Source: Pelodera strongyloides
Taxonomy: Eukaryota > Nematoda > Chromadorea > Rhabditida > Rhabditidae
Reading direction: 5' to 3'
Assembly (NCBI GenBank): GCA_036852015.1
Contig: JAANDG010000283.1
Location: forward strand, 115,651-179,650
DNA length: 64,000 nt
The position numbers were made by a program, and so were the translations under genes. This document shows positions 54,549-64,000 of this stretch, piece by piece (positions within the stretch are counted from its first letter, which is position 1; each line of letters begins with the position of its first letter). The notes below the pieces were generated by a model. The model was not told the origin of the DNA and searched no databases. It worked only from the letters and a program-made list of their open reading frames with translations.

Positions 54549-57500
54549 TTACTGTAACGTCTTCAGCTTCATTGTCAACGCCGACATTGTAATCAATACG
54601 TTTTCCTCCATTCGCTCACTGCCCGAACCACTGTGTAATGGGAGCGGATTGATTAGTCTGAAGATAAAAAATCGATACTTGGACTAACTTGGATTTCAAT
54701 CATACTTGTAGTTCGCAGTTTAGCATATCAAAGAAATTCAAGTTTAATATACACAATATGACAACCTAATCTTGCATCAGGAAGGTCATTACTTCCTTGG
54801 TGTCACATAATTATTAGATCCCGGAAAGAACTATAGGAACTCGCGGGTTGTACTTGTCTTTTCATAACAATTAAGTATCGTCCAAAAGGCAAAGATATAA
54901 ATAAAGATTAAATAAGACCCACTTGTCAAATACTTCCTCAGCATTTTGTGTGGGAATTTCTTCATCAATCTCCACGGCTTGATCAACTCCCCTGCACGCA
55001 AACACGATAAGGATTTTCCTGAATAGAAAAAATAATAAATAAGCAATAACATAACATAAACGAAAGTACGCCATGAGCCGGAGTCAAGAAGTGGGTGTAA
55101 CTCAATTATACTGTTTCTACAATAGTTACAGTACATTCTGGCGCTTATTGAACTTTTAAACAATTGCACACATTAAAATATTAAATCAGTGCTGAGGGGA
55201 CTGCACTACATCTGCACATAGAAACACAACGTTTTAATGGGCATTGCTACCATTGAACACCATATGCAAAAGTATTAAAAATAAAAAAGACTAACGGTCG
55301 CGACAACAAATTAATGTGGATATCTTCAATCGGCTCGCCTTTCGAAGAAGTACCGAAGATGTAATCGTAACGCTCGCGATCAATCACCTGAAAGTATGGT
55401 AGTTTTATATTATCCAGTTGGGCGTGTTTGAGACAAAAGGAGATATCCAAGACGTACGAAAGAAAACACTGCGGGTTAAAAATTGCAAGTATGCGGACAA
55501 TATATGACGCGTGTATGCAATTATAAAAAAAATGGACCGACGATTCTGGTTCTGAATACTGTAGCGTAAAACAGTATAATTTATGGCACATTATACGTGA
55601 CTTAAAAATCGGTAAACTGAATATTTTGACGTGAATAAAGCTTACAAAGGAAAACCAAAATAAAAAATTATGAATTTCCGCCTCACCTGTTTCAAATTCT
55701 TGGCAATCCGCACATTATATCCCCAGTACTGGCCGGTGGCCTTCTTCACTTTGTTCGCACTAATCAAACGTCCCTTATTGAGACGACCTCCTAAAAGTTC
55801 ACATATACACGAGTAAAAAAACAGGTATGGGGTTTGTCAGGGAAGGTTCGAAGTTGAGCACGATCGAAGTATCAAATAGAAAATAAACTCGGTGTTCAAA
55901 CTAACTATTGCCATTTCAGAGCTAAGCTCAACAAAGTTGAAACTTTATTCGCTCAGCTCACTTGACAAATTATGTGATCAAGATCAAATAAATATAATTT
56001 GATGAAAGCACGGAATGGGAGGGGGTCAATGAGCGAACGTGAGACGTTCAAGTTCACTTGTCCCGAAATATTCTGCCCGGAAAACACTAGCAATGTAGCA
56101 ATCTAAGAAAGAAACTAATACCAACTCGAAATTAACACCAACACACCCTGTTTCCCTGCAAACTGATCAATTTCCACTGTGACTCGTGTGCCGGCGGGAA
56201 TCATGTCAGGCACCCAGCATTCCTAAAATGTTGGTTTCTAACCAATGCTAACAAAATGCCACGTTGTTCATTGAAAAGTGTTCAAGGAGAGACCAGAGAA
56301 GAAGCAAAACGGCTCGCCGCGCCCTTCTATTTATTTATAACTTTGTAATCATTCGATAAAAAAATATAACACATATCGCGCAACTTCATTTCCTTCCGGC
56401 AAGAACAAAATAAAAGGAAACAACAGTTTGAAAAAGTAAATTAGCAAAATACCTGTTCCAACCCAACATCAACAAGGACACCCTTATTCTCTCTTGTTCG
56501 CTTGTTCACAACAATTCCTTCCCTGAAATGAAACACACTAGTGCATAACATGAAGAACATTTCGTTTTTTTTCCCTACATTTCGAACCGAAAACGTAATC
56601 ACATACTAACTAAATACATAAAATAACTAGATAAATAAAACCCATTTGAAACATAACATTTTTCTATTTTGAGCGGTTATTTTGTAATTTTGTATTTAAC
56701 TCGCGTCGTGGAGATATCTAATGAATGAATAATCTTGCTGAGCTTCCCCAGCAACTCTGAAACTGAAACAAATAAAAGCAACAACTCACCGGTATTTCAC
56801 CGTGTCATCTGCTTTAAAGTGATGTTCTGAATCCAGAGGATTCAATAGTCCTAAACAAAAAGAATGAAAAGCTAACGATACGTATACATTGAAAAGAATC
56901 TTAAGAAATACTAACAAAAGACAAAATGCCATATGTGACAAGAACAAAAAAAAATGACACAATTAGTGTAAAACAACAAGACATGACTCACACCATACAA
57001 AATGCTAAATACTAAAAAATTAATAATACAAATCCAACAAACTACGAAACCACACACCTGCATATTTCAGTGCCCGATGATGATAGAACAACTTTTTGCG
57101 TAAATACTGCGGACACTCCAAGTATTCCAAAACCTATAAACAGCTGTATCAAAGAAACATTTCACACTAAAATAAGATAAAATAAAACAGAGAAAATATC
57201 AATAACTATCAATAATTGCGACTTACAAACAAATGTTGACATAAAACAGTCAGTTTCCAGTCCAATAGATATTTGCCCAACTTGGGCAGATCCACTTCTC
57301 ATAAAATATAATTTTCATAAAAAATCACCTTCTGTAACGTATACACATACGTATACGTGTATTAATAGTCTAAATTGTATGTTGTGTCTGAGAAGTAGAG
57401 ATTGCAGACCTAATTAGCATACGAATGGAACAATAAAAGGTGCGAGATCTACGGAGAAGGCAGGACCTCTTCGACCCGAAGAACCTCACTGGGACCTGCA

Positions 57501-60500
57501 CCTTCTGGACTGGTGGACTGGCGGAGATGTGGATCGACTAATGGAATGGAGAATGGACTCTACCGGCTGGAATCTACTCGCTGGGTCCTCAAGAGCCAAG
57601 GACCAGAACAGAATCACCTCTACCGTCTCTCTACACTACAGGATCGCCGCCTCCACTCTCTCTCTACAGTAGCTGCCTGGAGATGAATCTACACCTTCGC
57701 TATTCAACTACCCATCTTGTAATTTATCTAAGAAATAAAGATATTTCAGTGGCGTTCAGGAATGAAGAACTCAAGAACTCGCGATGGAAGGAAGAATCAA
57801 GATGGACGGCACGGAACCCGGCACTGCGATTATGGAATTATGGGCCGAGAGACTCGATGTAGATAGTTGGTGCTTCGTTGCCTCATGGAGGAACGGAAGA
57901 AGGTGCAGATGATGATGTTGTCCCAGGTGTCCCCTGAAACGTACGATGCCTTGGAGGCATGGAAGGCTCTGGAAGGCCGAATGCCGTCCATCTTGATTCT
58001 TCCTTCCATCGCGAGTTCTTGAGTTCTTCATTCCTGAACGCCACTGAAATATCTTTATTTCTTAGATAAATTACAAGATGGGTACTACGGTTGCTTAGTA
58101 GCCTGTGTGAACTACTACGCACGCTCTGTTCATCAGTTGGCTGACCTCTGCAAGCCGCTGAATAAGCTATGAAGGAACGACGTCACCTTCGCTTGAGAAA
58201 AGGAACACGAGAACGCATTCAAGAAACGAATGTTGGAAACACACACCGAGGTGGGATGCTCACCACCGTACCATCCAAAAAAAAAATCGAACGGAACTGT
58301 AAAAAAATGGACGTGCAAACGACGCACGTAGGAAAGTCACTGTTTTGTAATTGAAGTTTCAATTAGGGGTGGGGTGTAACGTATACACATACGTATACGT
58401 GTATTAATAGTCTAAATTGTATGTTGTGTCTGAGAAGTAGAGATTGCAGACCTAATTAGCATACGAATGGAACAATAAAAGGTGCGAGATCTACGGAGAA
58501 GGCAGGACCTCTTCGACCCGAAGAACCTCACTGGGACCTGCACCTTCTGGACTGGTGGACTGGCGGAGATGTGGATCGACTAATGGAATGGAGAATGGAC
58601 TCTACCGGCTGGAATCTACTCGCTGGGTCCTCAAGAGCCAAGGACCAGAACAGAATCACCTCTACCGTCTCTCTACACTACAGGATCGCCGCCTCCACTC
58701 TCTCTCTACAGTAGCTGCCTGGAGATGAATCTACACCTTCGCTATTCAACTACCCATCTTGTAATTTATCTAAGAAATAAAGATATTTCACCTTCGCCAG
58801 GTAAAAGTTGGCCTCGACGTTGTTCTCCGAGGGGGGATTTCCTCCCAACCAATCGCCCGACCAATACGAGTCTACCTGCCTAAAAATATAACAGAAAACA
58901 TACGCACGAATAAAATATTGTTCAGGATGCGAGAAATCCTTAGGGAGCGTTTAAGATGAGCGAAAACACGGTAACGGTAACTTTTCCATGTATAGAGTGT
59001 TCAAATGCAAATTGAGTTGCAGGCACTCGTTTACTTTTTTTCGCCCATCTTAAACACGCCCTAAATTATCACGCAAAACACATGGTAAAAAAGGTTAGTG
59101 TTTCAAAAACATCATAACTAACGGTCTATGGGAAGTCGGGCAGACATTTGTGTCAGAGAAAAAGAACAGAAACTCAGATAACCGACGAGAGCTCAAGTGG
59201 GCCAGACGGCACAGAGATGGAAACTATAACTAAAGTGTAAAAAAATATGGAACTTACTTTTGTGTCATTTGAGCCGTTTCATCGTAAACAACAATCTCAT
59301 CCACACAAAACACCGTTGCTGCACGCGCAATCTAAAAACAATTATTTATACTTCCCTACCAAGTTCGCCACAAGAAATTAGTCTCCACTTGTTCCAAATA
59401 TCAGTACATCGTGCAGCCGCCCATCAGCTGCAACATTCTTTTACCCAATACAGGCAAGATGGGTTAGTAATAAATCGTAATAATAATAGTTAAAATATGA
59501 TTGCATTTTAGGTATGTACAATATACAATTTCGTTGGTTTTTTCGAAGAGGTGAAACAAAACTGAACTTCGAAACACACCTGTCCGGCCATATAAGTTCT
59601 CAGTTCAGGACTCTGGCCAATGTTCAAAAAGGTACCGGGGATGGCAAGGCTTACGCTGTATGCTGAAATAAAACGACATTTTTCATTTCAACGTAAAAAT
59701 AACGCCCGGTAATCGATTATACACAACAAGGTCAAGGTGTAAACGTGTAAAGAACAGACGCTTACAGATTAGTGCAAAAATCTCCACTGACCCAAACAGT
59801 CAACGTATTGCTATATAATTCCTAGAATTCATTTATATTCTTCTTCCCAAGGAAACAACTAACCATCATATGATGTAACACTACCGCAGAACTAAACGCA
59901 CTAACGCACAGGATAGCGGTGGAAGCAAAAAAATAATAATAAAACACCTACGAGGATGTTTGCACAGCTTTCCGTCGATGATTGCTTCTCCCGTAATGGA
60001 AGTGAACGTTCCACCGCCTTCGAGAACGACGTCCCCGTCTTGAACAGCTTCTAATGTGCCATCATAGGCTAGTTCGGTGTTAGATTCTGGCCCGTTTTCA
60101 GCAAGTTTTTCCTCGCGATCGACCAGAGCTCCAAACCTGTAGTTCAATTCATTATTATCAATTAGCAGCATAACCTAAGTCAGCCGGATAGTTAACCTCC
60201 GAGAAATGCACATTGTATAAATCCACGCTTAACATAAGCATGCAGAGTTCGGAGGTGATACCACAACTATACCAGAAACGATTCATAAAGAAACACAGAT
60301 AAGCAAGTTTGTGATTTCACCTCCTACCGACGAGGTTTGTGTACTGATTAGAGTATTTCAATGCGTATACCAAAATGGCCTAACTTCTACCGGCGAGTTT
60401 TGTGTACTGATTAGAGTATTTCAATGCGTATACCAAAATGGCCTAAATCCAGAAGTACATTTGATATACACACACCTTTCTAGAATTTCATCCGAAGGAT

Positions 60501-61614
60501 TCTCAGCTTCCTCGTCACTTTGTAGAAGGATCTTTCCTTCATCGATCAATTTCTTCACCTTCTTTTTCTAAAGTAACAAAGCAAACTGTGAGTACAAGGA
60601 GCAAACAGCTTTTTGCATTCGCTACTAACACAAACAAACATTCTTCATTTAAAGCTACATAAACGATAGTTTTTGAAACGTGTTATGGACAACCGCATTC
60701 CCATACGTTGCATTCTAATGAAATATAATCAGGACTAAAAATAGCACAGTATCGCGCAGTTATTTGCATATACTATATGGGAACATAGTTTCGAACATAC
60801 GATGAAAAAGAGAAGGCTATTATACCTTTCTAGAAAAACATTGCATACTATAAAGTAATCAAAGAAGGGCTGCATACCTTGATTTTCTTTTCCTTATCTT
60901 CAATGACGCCAATTAGATCCTGTTCCCGCTTCTCTTTGATCATCCTCTTCCCTTAAAAGAAACAAGTGCTCATACTTTGCCAACATTATTTCAAAAGGTT
61001 AGATGTGTCCACATACGCACAAACAATTTCTTGGGACTGAATGGCCCAATGGAAACGTCCGCGCTTCGCAGTCAGCCCACCCGAGTTCGAATCCAGCCAC
61101 GCACACTCAGTCAATGCCATCCAGGCGGGTAAAATCAAGGCGACTCCCCCATTGTCTAGCCAGAAGACCGAGGGATTTGTCCTTTCGTCTCGTAGTCCGT
61201 ATAACTCCACAAAACCCTCATTGGAAAGTTCAAGGATCGAATTTATCTGAAGAAAATCTCCCCTCCATGCATTCCCACACGAATTCAAGGAGCACGACGC
61301 TATAAAACCTTCCGCACTTGTTCCATTTACTTGACTGATGTTGTATCTAGTATCTGATTGATTGCATGTGTGCACAAAGTAGTGATATTTTTTACTTCGG
61401 ACACAATATCGAAAAGTCCGGACACAATATCGAAAAGTCCGGACACAATATCGAAAAGTCCGGACACAATATCGAAAAGTCCGGACACAATATCGAAAAG
61501 TCTAAACTAACTTTTCTTCCGCTTGGCAGCATCCTCGGCAGCATTTGCAATTACTTTCTCCTTGAACTTTTCTTTTTTATGGAAACTAAATGATTCCTCC
61601 TCGTTTTCAAGCAT
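54549..61614 (-). CDS. SPOUT1: SPOUT1/CENP-32-type RNA methyltransferase (451 aa)
   Basis: Fifteen phase-consistent exons: 61512-61614, 60878-60951, 60476-60567, 59952-60136, 59580-59662, 59258-59331, 58792-58879, 57058-57133, 56790-56850, 56453-56522, 56147-56222, 55687-55790, 55296-55387, 54923-55018, 54549-54630. SPOUT-fold enzymes methylate RNA with SAM through a knotted C-terminus; the human homologue also acts at mitotic kinetochores and centrosomes. Family blocks seen: Y-S-V-S-L-A-I-P-G-T, Q-S-P-E-L-R-T-Y-M-A-G-Q, F-C-V-D-E-I-V-V-Y-D, L-E-Y-L-E-C-P-Q-Y-L-R-K, L-L-N-P-L-D-S-E-H-H, Y-W-G-Y-N-V-R and the knot motif G-S-G-S-E-R-M-E-E-N. The N-terminus is Lys/Glu-rich and coiled-coil-like. 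Exon 4 adds about 60 acidic residues that I do not know from the human protein. TTTCAG ends 4 nt before the ATG. Intron 7 carries the LTR element. Confidence 0.93.
57328..57332. repeat. Target-site duplication (left), CCTTC
   Basis: The 5-bp CCTTC directly before the left LTR equals 58791-58795 directly after the right LTR, as left by an integrase cut. Confidence 0.93.
57333..57748 (+). repeat. Left LTR (416 bp)
   Basis: Begins TGTAACGTATACACATACG, with a palindromic TATACACATACGTATACGTG near the start, and ends AATAAAGATATTTCA. Looks identical to the right LTR. Confidence 0.95.
58375..58790 (+). repeat. Right LTR (416 bp)
   Basis: Same sequence and length as the left LTR. Its last base (58790) supplies the T of the host gene's GT donor on the minus strand. 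Confidence 0.95.
58791..58795. repeat. Target-site duplication (right), CCTTC
   Basis: Contains the last four bases of a SPOUT1 exon (58792-58795) and the first intron base (58791) on the minus strand. Confidence 0.93.
58943..59061. mobile_element. Short foldback, GGGAGCGTTTAAGATG ends (119 bp)
   Basis: Left GGGAGCGTTTAAGATGAGCG and right CGCCCATCTTAAACACGCCC are inverse with a few mismatches; TTA lies to the left and TAA to the right. It lies in a SPOUT1 intron. Confidence 0.75.
60324..60445. repeat. Two-copy 60-bp tandem repeat in a SPOUT1 intron
   Basis: TGTGTACTGATTAGAGTATT followed by TCAATGCGTATACCAAAATG occurs at 60339 and again 60 bp later, with small changes just before each copy. 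Confidence 0.85.
61020..61115 (+). repeat. tRNA-derived (SINE-like) sequence
   Basis: TGGCCCAATGGAAACGTCCG resembles a Pol III A-box arm, and GAGTTCGAATCCAGCCACG is a B-box arm about 40 nt later. The anticodon arm (CGCGCTTCGCAGTCAGC) is irregular. It lies in the first SPOUT1 intron. Confidence 0.5.
61398..61502. repeat. Five perfect 21-bp tandem repeats
   Basis: The unit CGGACACAATATCGAAAAGT plus C occurs five times without visible change. The array ends 3 bp before the donor hexamer (61506-61511) of the first SPOUT1 exon, so it starts almost at the 5' splice site. Confidence 0.96.
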
Positions 61615-61805
61615 GTCCCTGAAAAGAAATAATCGTCGCACCTAAGCACATATAGGTAAATAAATGCACATTCGGTGGAATGAACTGTAGTGAGGAACGA
61701 ATGCAGTAAAGTTTAAATTTTGAATCTATTCTTTTGGTGCCCCAGGCGCAACGCAATGGAAAAGGGTAATTTATTGGACAACGCCAAAAACGCCTGAAAA
61801 ACCCA

Positions 61806-61949
61806 GAGGCCGTATTCACCAACACGTAGGGAGCCCTCCCTGGCCTCCCCAGGGAGCTAAAGGGTGCGCAGAGAGTGCGAGAGCAGAAGAGAATCAGAGT
61901 GCTCGTGAGCCTAGGGAGGGCTCCCTGTGTGTTGGTGAATTTACGGCCT
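61806..61949. mobile_element. Foldback element upstream of SPOUT1 (144 bp)
   Basis: Left arm AGGCCGTATTCACCAACACG, TAGGGAGCCCTCCCT pairs with right arm AGGGAGGGCTCCCTGTGTGT, TGGTGAATTTACGGCCT. It lies about 190 bp upstream of the SPOUT1 start codon. Confidence 0.8.
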
Positions 61950-62132
61950 CAGGTCTCGATCGTGTTGCCTTGCAAAAAGCTTCGATCTTTATTTTGCCTT
62001 GAAAAAAAACCATTTCGTCGACCACAGAAAATGAAAAGACCTATTTAGCACCTGGTCTAGGCACATTTTGAAATAGCACGAACGTGAGCACCGTTGCTAA
62101 CTCGGTGCTAGACTGAGCGGAAACCAGTGCTA

Positions 62133-62424
62133 ATGGGGTTTCCATGTATGCGATTCGCACCTGCGAAAATGTCAAACCGCTGTCCATGTTCAAGTCATTT
62201 TACATGCATGTCAACTGCCTACCGTAACCCATGCGAATCGCACGTTTGCCATGGTCCTGCAGCGAAAGTGTATCAGATCGATACTATTTGAAATTCCGTA
62301 CTATTTTGAGATAGATCCATACTAGATCCAAAATCGCTGCGGGACCATGTCATTTACATCGACTCGAACATGGACAGCGGTTTGACATTTTCGCAGGTGC
62401 GAATCGCAAACATGGAAACCCCAT
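62133..62424. mobile_element. Inverted-repeat element, copy 2 (292 bp)
   Basis: Homologous to 4451-4743 along its length, including TGCCTACCGTAACCCATGCG and ATCGCTGCGGGACC. Its arms differ from the other copy but match each other: ATGGGGTTTCCATG left and CATGGAAACCCCAT right, and GTCAAACCGCTGTCC in both arms. Confidence 0.85.
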
Positions 62425-63033
62425 AAATCGTTGCTACTTAGGACACGCCGCGCAATAGTCCGCGACACACAGCGTGAGAATTACGGTAATCAAAATGCAA
62501 AACTGAAAGCGCTGCTCTGCCTGCAGTAACCCACAGTAACAATCGCTTTATTTCATTCACAATAAAAGTAACACTACGCATGCACGTATTGTAGTAATGT
62601 CGCATAAATGTGCCATCACAAGGTTTACAAACTAAACATACAGCATGTTACCTAAGCATAATAAACTACGTCATGCACATTGCGAAATAATTACAATGTC
62701 TATTTCAGGGCGGAGCCAATCGCGGAAAGATGCGAAAGGAACGAGGAAAAGGAATTATTATGACGTAACCGCGAACGCATGTGTTCCTTTTGAACATGTC
62801 TTTGATTACGTAATTTATATTGTTTGACAATTGCCCTGCTTACTGTATGTTGATTATGTCTTGGTCTTGGTGCCGTATAGTTTATTTTGGGGACAGTAGA
62901 GTACGTCCCAATGAAATATAATTAGCCCATGAATGAATCAATCATTTAAGTAACCACTATAAACTTTAACCAATCTTAGCGACGTACTCAACCGGCAATT
63001 GCTCGTATATTTCCCAATGTCACCATGTCCTTG
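62425..63033. other. Intergenic, nothing recognised
   Basis: Moderately AT-rich. Only short ORFs. Confidence 0.5.
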
Positions 63034-63441
63034 TTAAAGGATAGCAGTCACTTCAAATTCGCCTTTTTACTTCAATTATCCATAAACATGAAAAAGCACC
63101 TAGAAAAATACCATTCCGGTGCCAATTTACTGAAAAATTAACCCAGGGAAAGAAATCCCCTCGGTTGTGTTCTGATAAGGTACAGTATGACAAAGACAAC
63201 TGAGACAGTAGAGCAGTCCCCGGTTTTTCTTTGTTTTGCCACCATTGGCAACCGGCCAAGTCCCGTTGCGATTTAGAAAACACCCCATTTTGTCAAAAAT
63301 CAAAACTCAACACAAGGGATGTTTTTCCCTGTGATAAATATTCCGTAAATTGGCATAGGAAAGGTATTTTTCTAGGTATCTTTTTATATTTATTGATAAT
63401 TTAAGTAAAAAGAGGATAATGAAGTGACTGCGATCCTTTAA
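63034..63441. mobile_element. TTAA-ended foldback MITE (408 bp), relative of 3110-3549
   Basis: Starts TTAAAGGATAGCAGTCACTT and ends GAAGTGACTGCGATCCTTTAA. The arms extend inward, with CACCTAGAAAAATACC mirrored by GGTATTTTTCTAGGT and ATTTACTG/CGTAAAT. The termini match the element at 3110-3549 but the interiors differ. Confidence 0.88.
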
Positions 63442-63574
63442 TTCACCAGTTATATTCTTCGTCGATTCATAGGTTTTAAGTTTAAATCACGGTAATTTCT
63501 ATATCTCAAACGTAACTCTCATTCTACTACATAACCACTTTCACTCATCGCTAAATGTATCGTACGCTTTTCAA

Positions 63575-64000
63575 TGGTATTGTGGCAAGATGTCTTTGGC
63601 TAAATTGATCTTGCCACAGTGTTCTCTTAGGTCATAAAACACCGGCGAACATGACACTCCTGTACGTCCTCTGCATTCTGATCTGTCTGGGCTCAGCCCG
63701 CGCAGACAGAAGCTCCGCCCCCGATCGATAATCCTCACAACTCTCTTCTGTGGAAAAGTCTACAGTGCTTTCTAGTTGAAAACAGTGTGTCAAATTCAGT
63801 TTAGACTGAAATACATCTTGCCGTAGTGTTTAAAAACAGTGTGGCTAGATCAGTTTCAACTGAAAACAGTGTGGCCAATTCAGTTTAAACTGAAATGCAT
63901 CTTGCCACAGGGTTTTCTAGACAAAAAACAGTGTGGCAAATTCAGTTTAAACTGAAATGCATCTTGCCACAGGGTTTTCTAGACAAAAACAGTGTGGCAA
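63575..64000. repeat. Satellite-like array with internal inverted motifs, continues past edge
   Basis: Units of about 65 bp repeat toward the right edge: AACAGTGTGGCAAATTCAGT, TTAAACTGAAATGCATCTTG, CCACAGGGTTTTCTAGAC. Within each unit TTCAGTTTAAACTGAA is a perfect palindrome, and CTTGCCACA is the inverse of TGTGGCAAG nearby. Degenerate units start near 63575 and 63760. Confidence 0.85.
63651..63731 (+). CDS. Signal-peptide mini-ORF (26 codons), partial or broken gene
   Basis: M-T-L-L-Y-V-L-C-I-L-I-C-L-G-S-A-R-A reads as a textbook signal peptide with a cleavage site after A-R-A, then eight residues and a stop. TTCTCTTAG ends 21 nt upstream, an acceptor-like site. No GT donor lies before the stop and the DNA then turns into repeats. 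This is either a very short secreted peptide, the first exon of a gene cut by the repeats, or chance. Confidence 0.3.
   Translation: MTLLYVLCILICLGSARADRSSAPDR

Larger units (their letters stand above)
57333..58790 (+). mobile_element. Young internally deleted Gypsy-type LTR element
   Basis: 1458 bp: left LTR 57333-57748, internal region 57749-58374, right LTR 58375-58790. The LTRs are both 416 bp, start TGTAACG, end ATTTCA, and look identical base for base, so the insertion is recent. Each has an ATAAAAGG TATA-like motif and a late AATAAA. A polypurine tract (AGGGGTGGGG) touches the right LTR. The internal part keeps only fragments of a Ty3/Gypsy polyprotein: a reverse transcriptase/RNase H-junction-like piece with stop codons (about 58090-58235) directly followed by an integrase-like piece (to about 58320). 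A 102-bp inverted duplication covers the LTR end and leader (57710-57811 and 57982-58083). It cannot code for its own movement and so must have been moved by an intact relative. Orientation is opposite to the host gene. Confidence 0.92.

Noticed and set aside
57771..58122. Minus-strand ORFs in the LTR element
   Set aside because: They read through the inverted duplication; the real protein remnants are on the plus strand and carry stop codons.
61398..61502. CRISPR-like array
   Set aside because: Repeats are contiguous without spacers and lie in a eukaryotic intron; it is a minisatellite.

Overview
This is animal nuclear DNA, most likely from a nematode. Genes are split by many short introns whose acceptors read TTTCAG. 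Several start codons sit 0-8 nt after an acceptor-like TTTCAG/TTACAG, as expected for spliced-leader trans-splicing. The U6 snRNA closely matches the nematode form, and the gene families include PAN/Thr-rich/C6-like secreted proteins and Kunitz-lustrin proteins. I cannot name the species. All exon structures were read by eye and checked for reading-frame phase; none was tested against transcripts.

Left part (0-17 kb): a Thr/Ser-rich mucin-like secreted protein runs off the left edge on the minus strand. It has a 21-bp coding minisatellite and an in-frame TAG. Next come the 3' end of a small single-pass membrane protein (minus, 5.5-5.9 kb) and about 5 kb of nested foldback transposons and repeats. 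A PAN/Thr-rich/Cys-rich secreted protein follows (plus, 11.1-15.1 kb), then a convergent partial gene of similar architecture (minus, 15.7-16.7 kb).

Middle (17-34 kb): a U6 snRNA with a TATA box and T-run (20.5 kb); a 611-residue secreted Kunitz plus lustrin protein in 19 exons (plus, 21.3-28.3 kb); a 325-residue annexin in ten exons (minus, 29.0-32.8 kb) with a tandemly duplicated tRNA-like unit in its last intron; and an intronless Tyr/Ser/Arg-rich disordered ORF (minus, 33.2-34.3 kb).

Right part (34-64 kb): a long gene-poor stretch with repeats, tRNA-like sequences and two similar candidate first exons. Then come mitochondrial phosphatidylserine decarboxylase (minus, 43.6-53.8 kb, 374 aa, with an intact L-G-S-T self-cleavage site) and, just upstream on the same strand, a SPOUT1/CENP-32-type RNA methyltransferase (minus, 54.5-61.6 kb, 451 aa). 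A very young 1.46-kb Gypsy-derived LTR element with two 416-bp LTRs that look identical is inserted exactly at a SPOUT1 5' splice site. The last base of its LTR rebuilds the GT donor. The right end is repeats, including a TTAA foldback, an inverted-repeat element and a satellite-like array.

The strongest points for a second look are the splice-site-rebuilding LTR insertion, a set of different foldback families all ending in TTAA-AG, foldback copies whose two arms match each other but differ between copies, and a dispersed repeat joining a tRNA-like module to three conserved hairpins.
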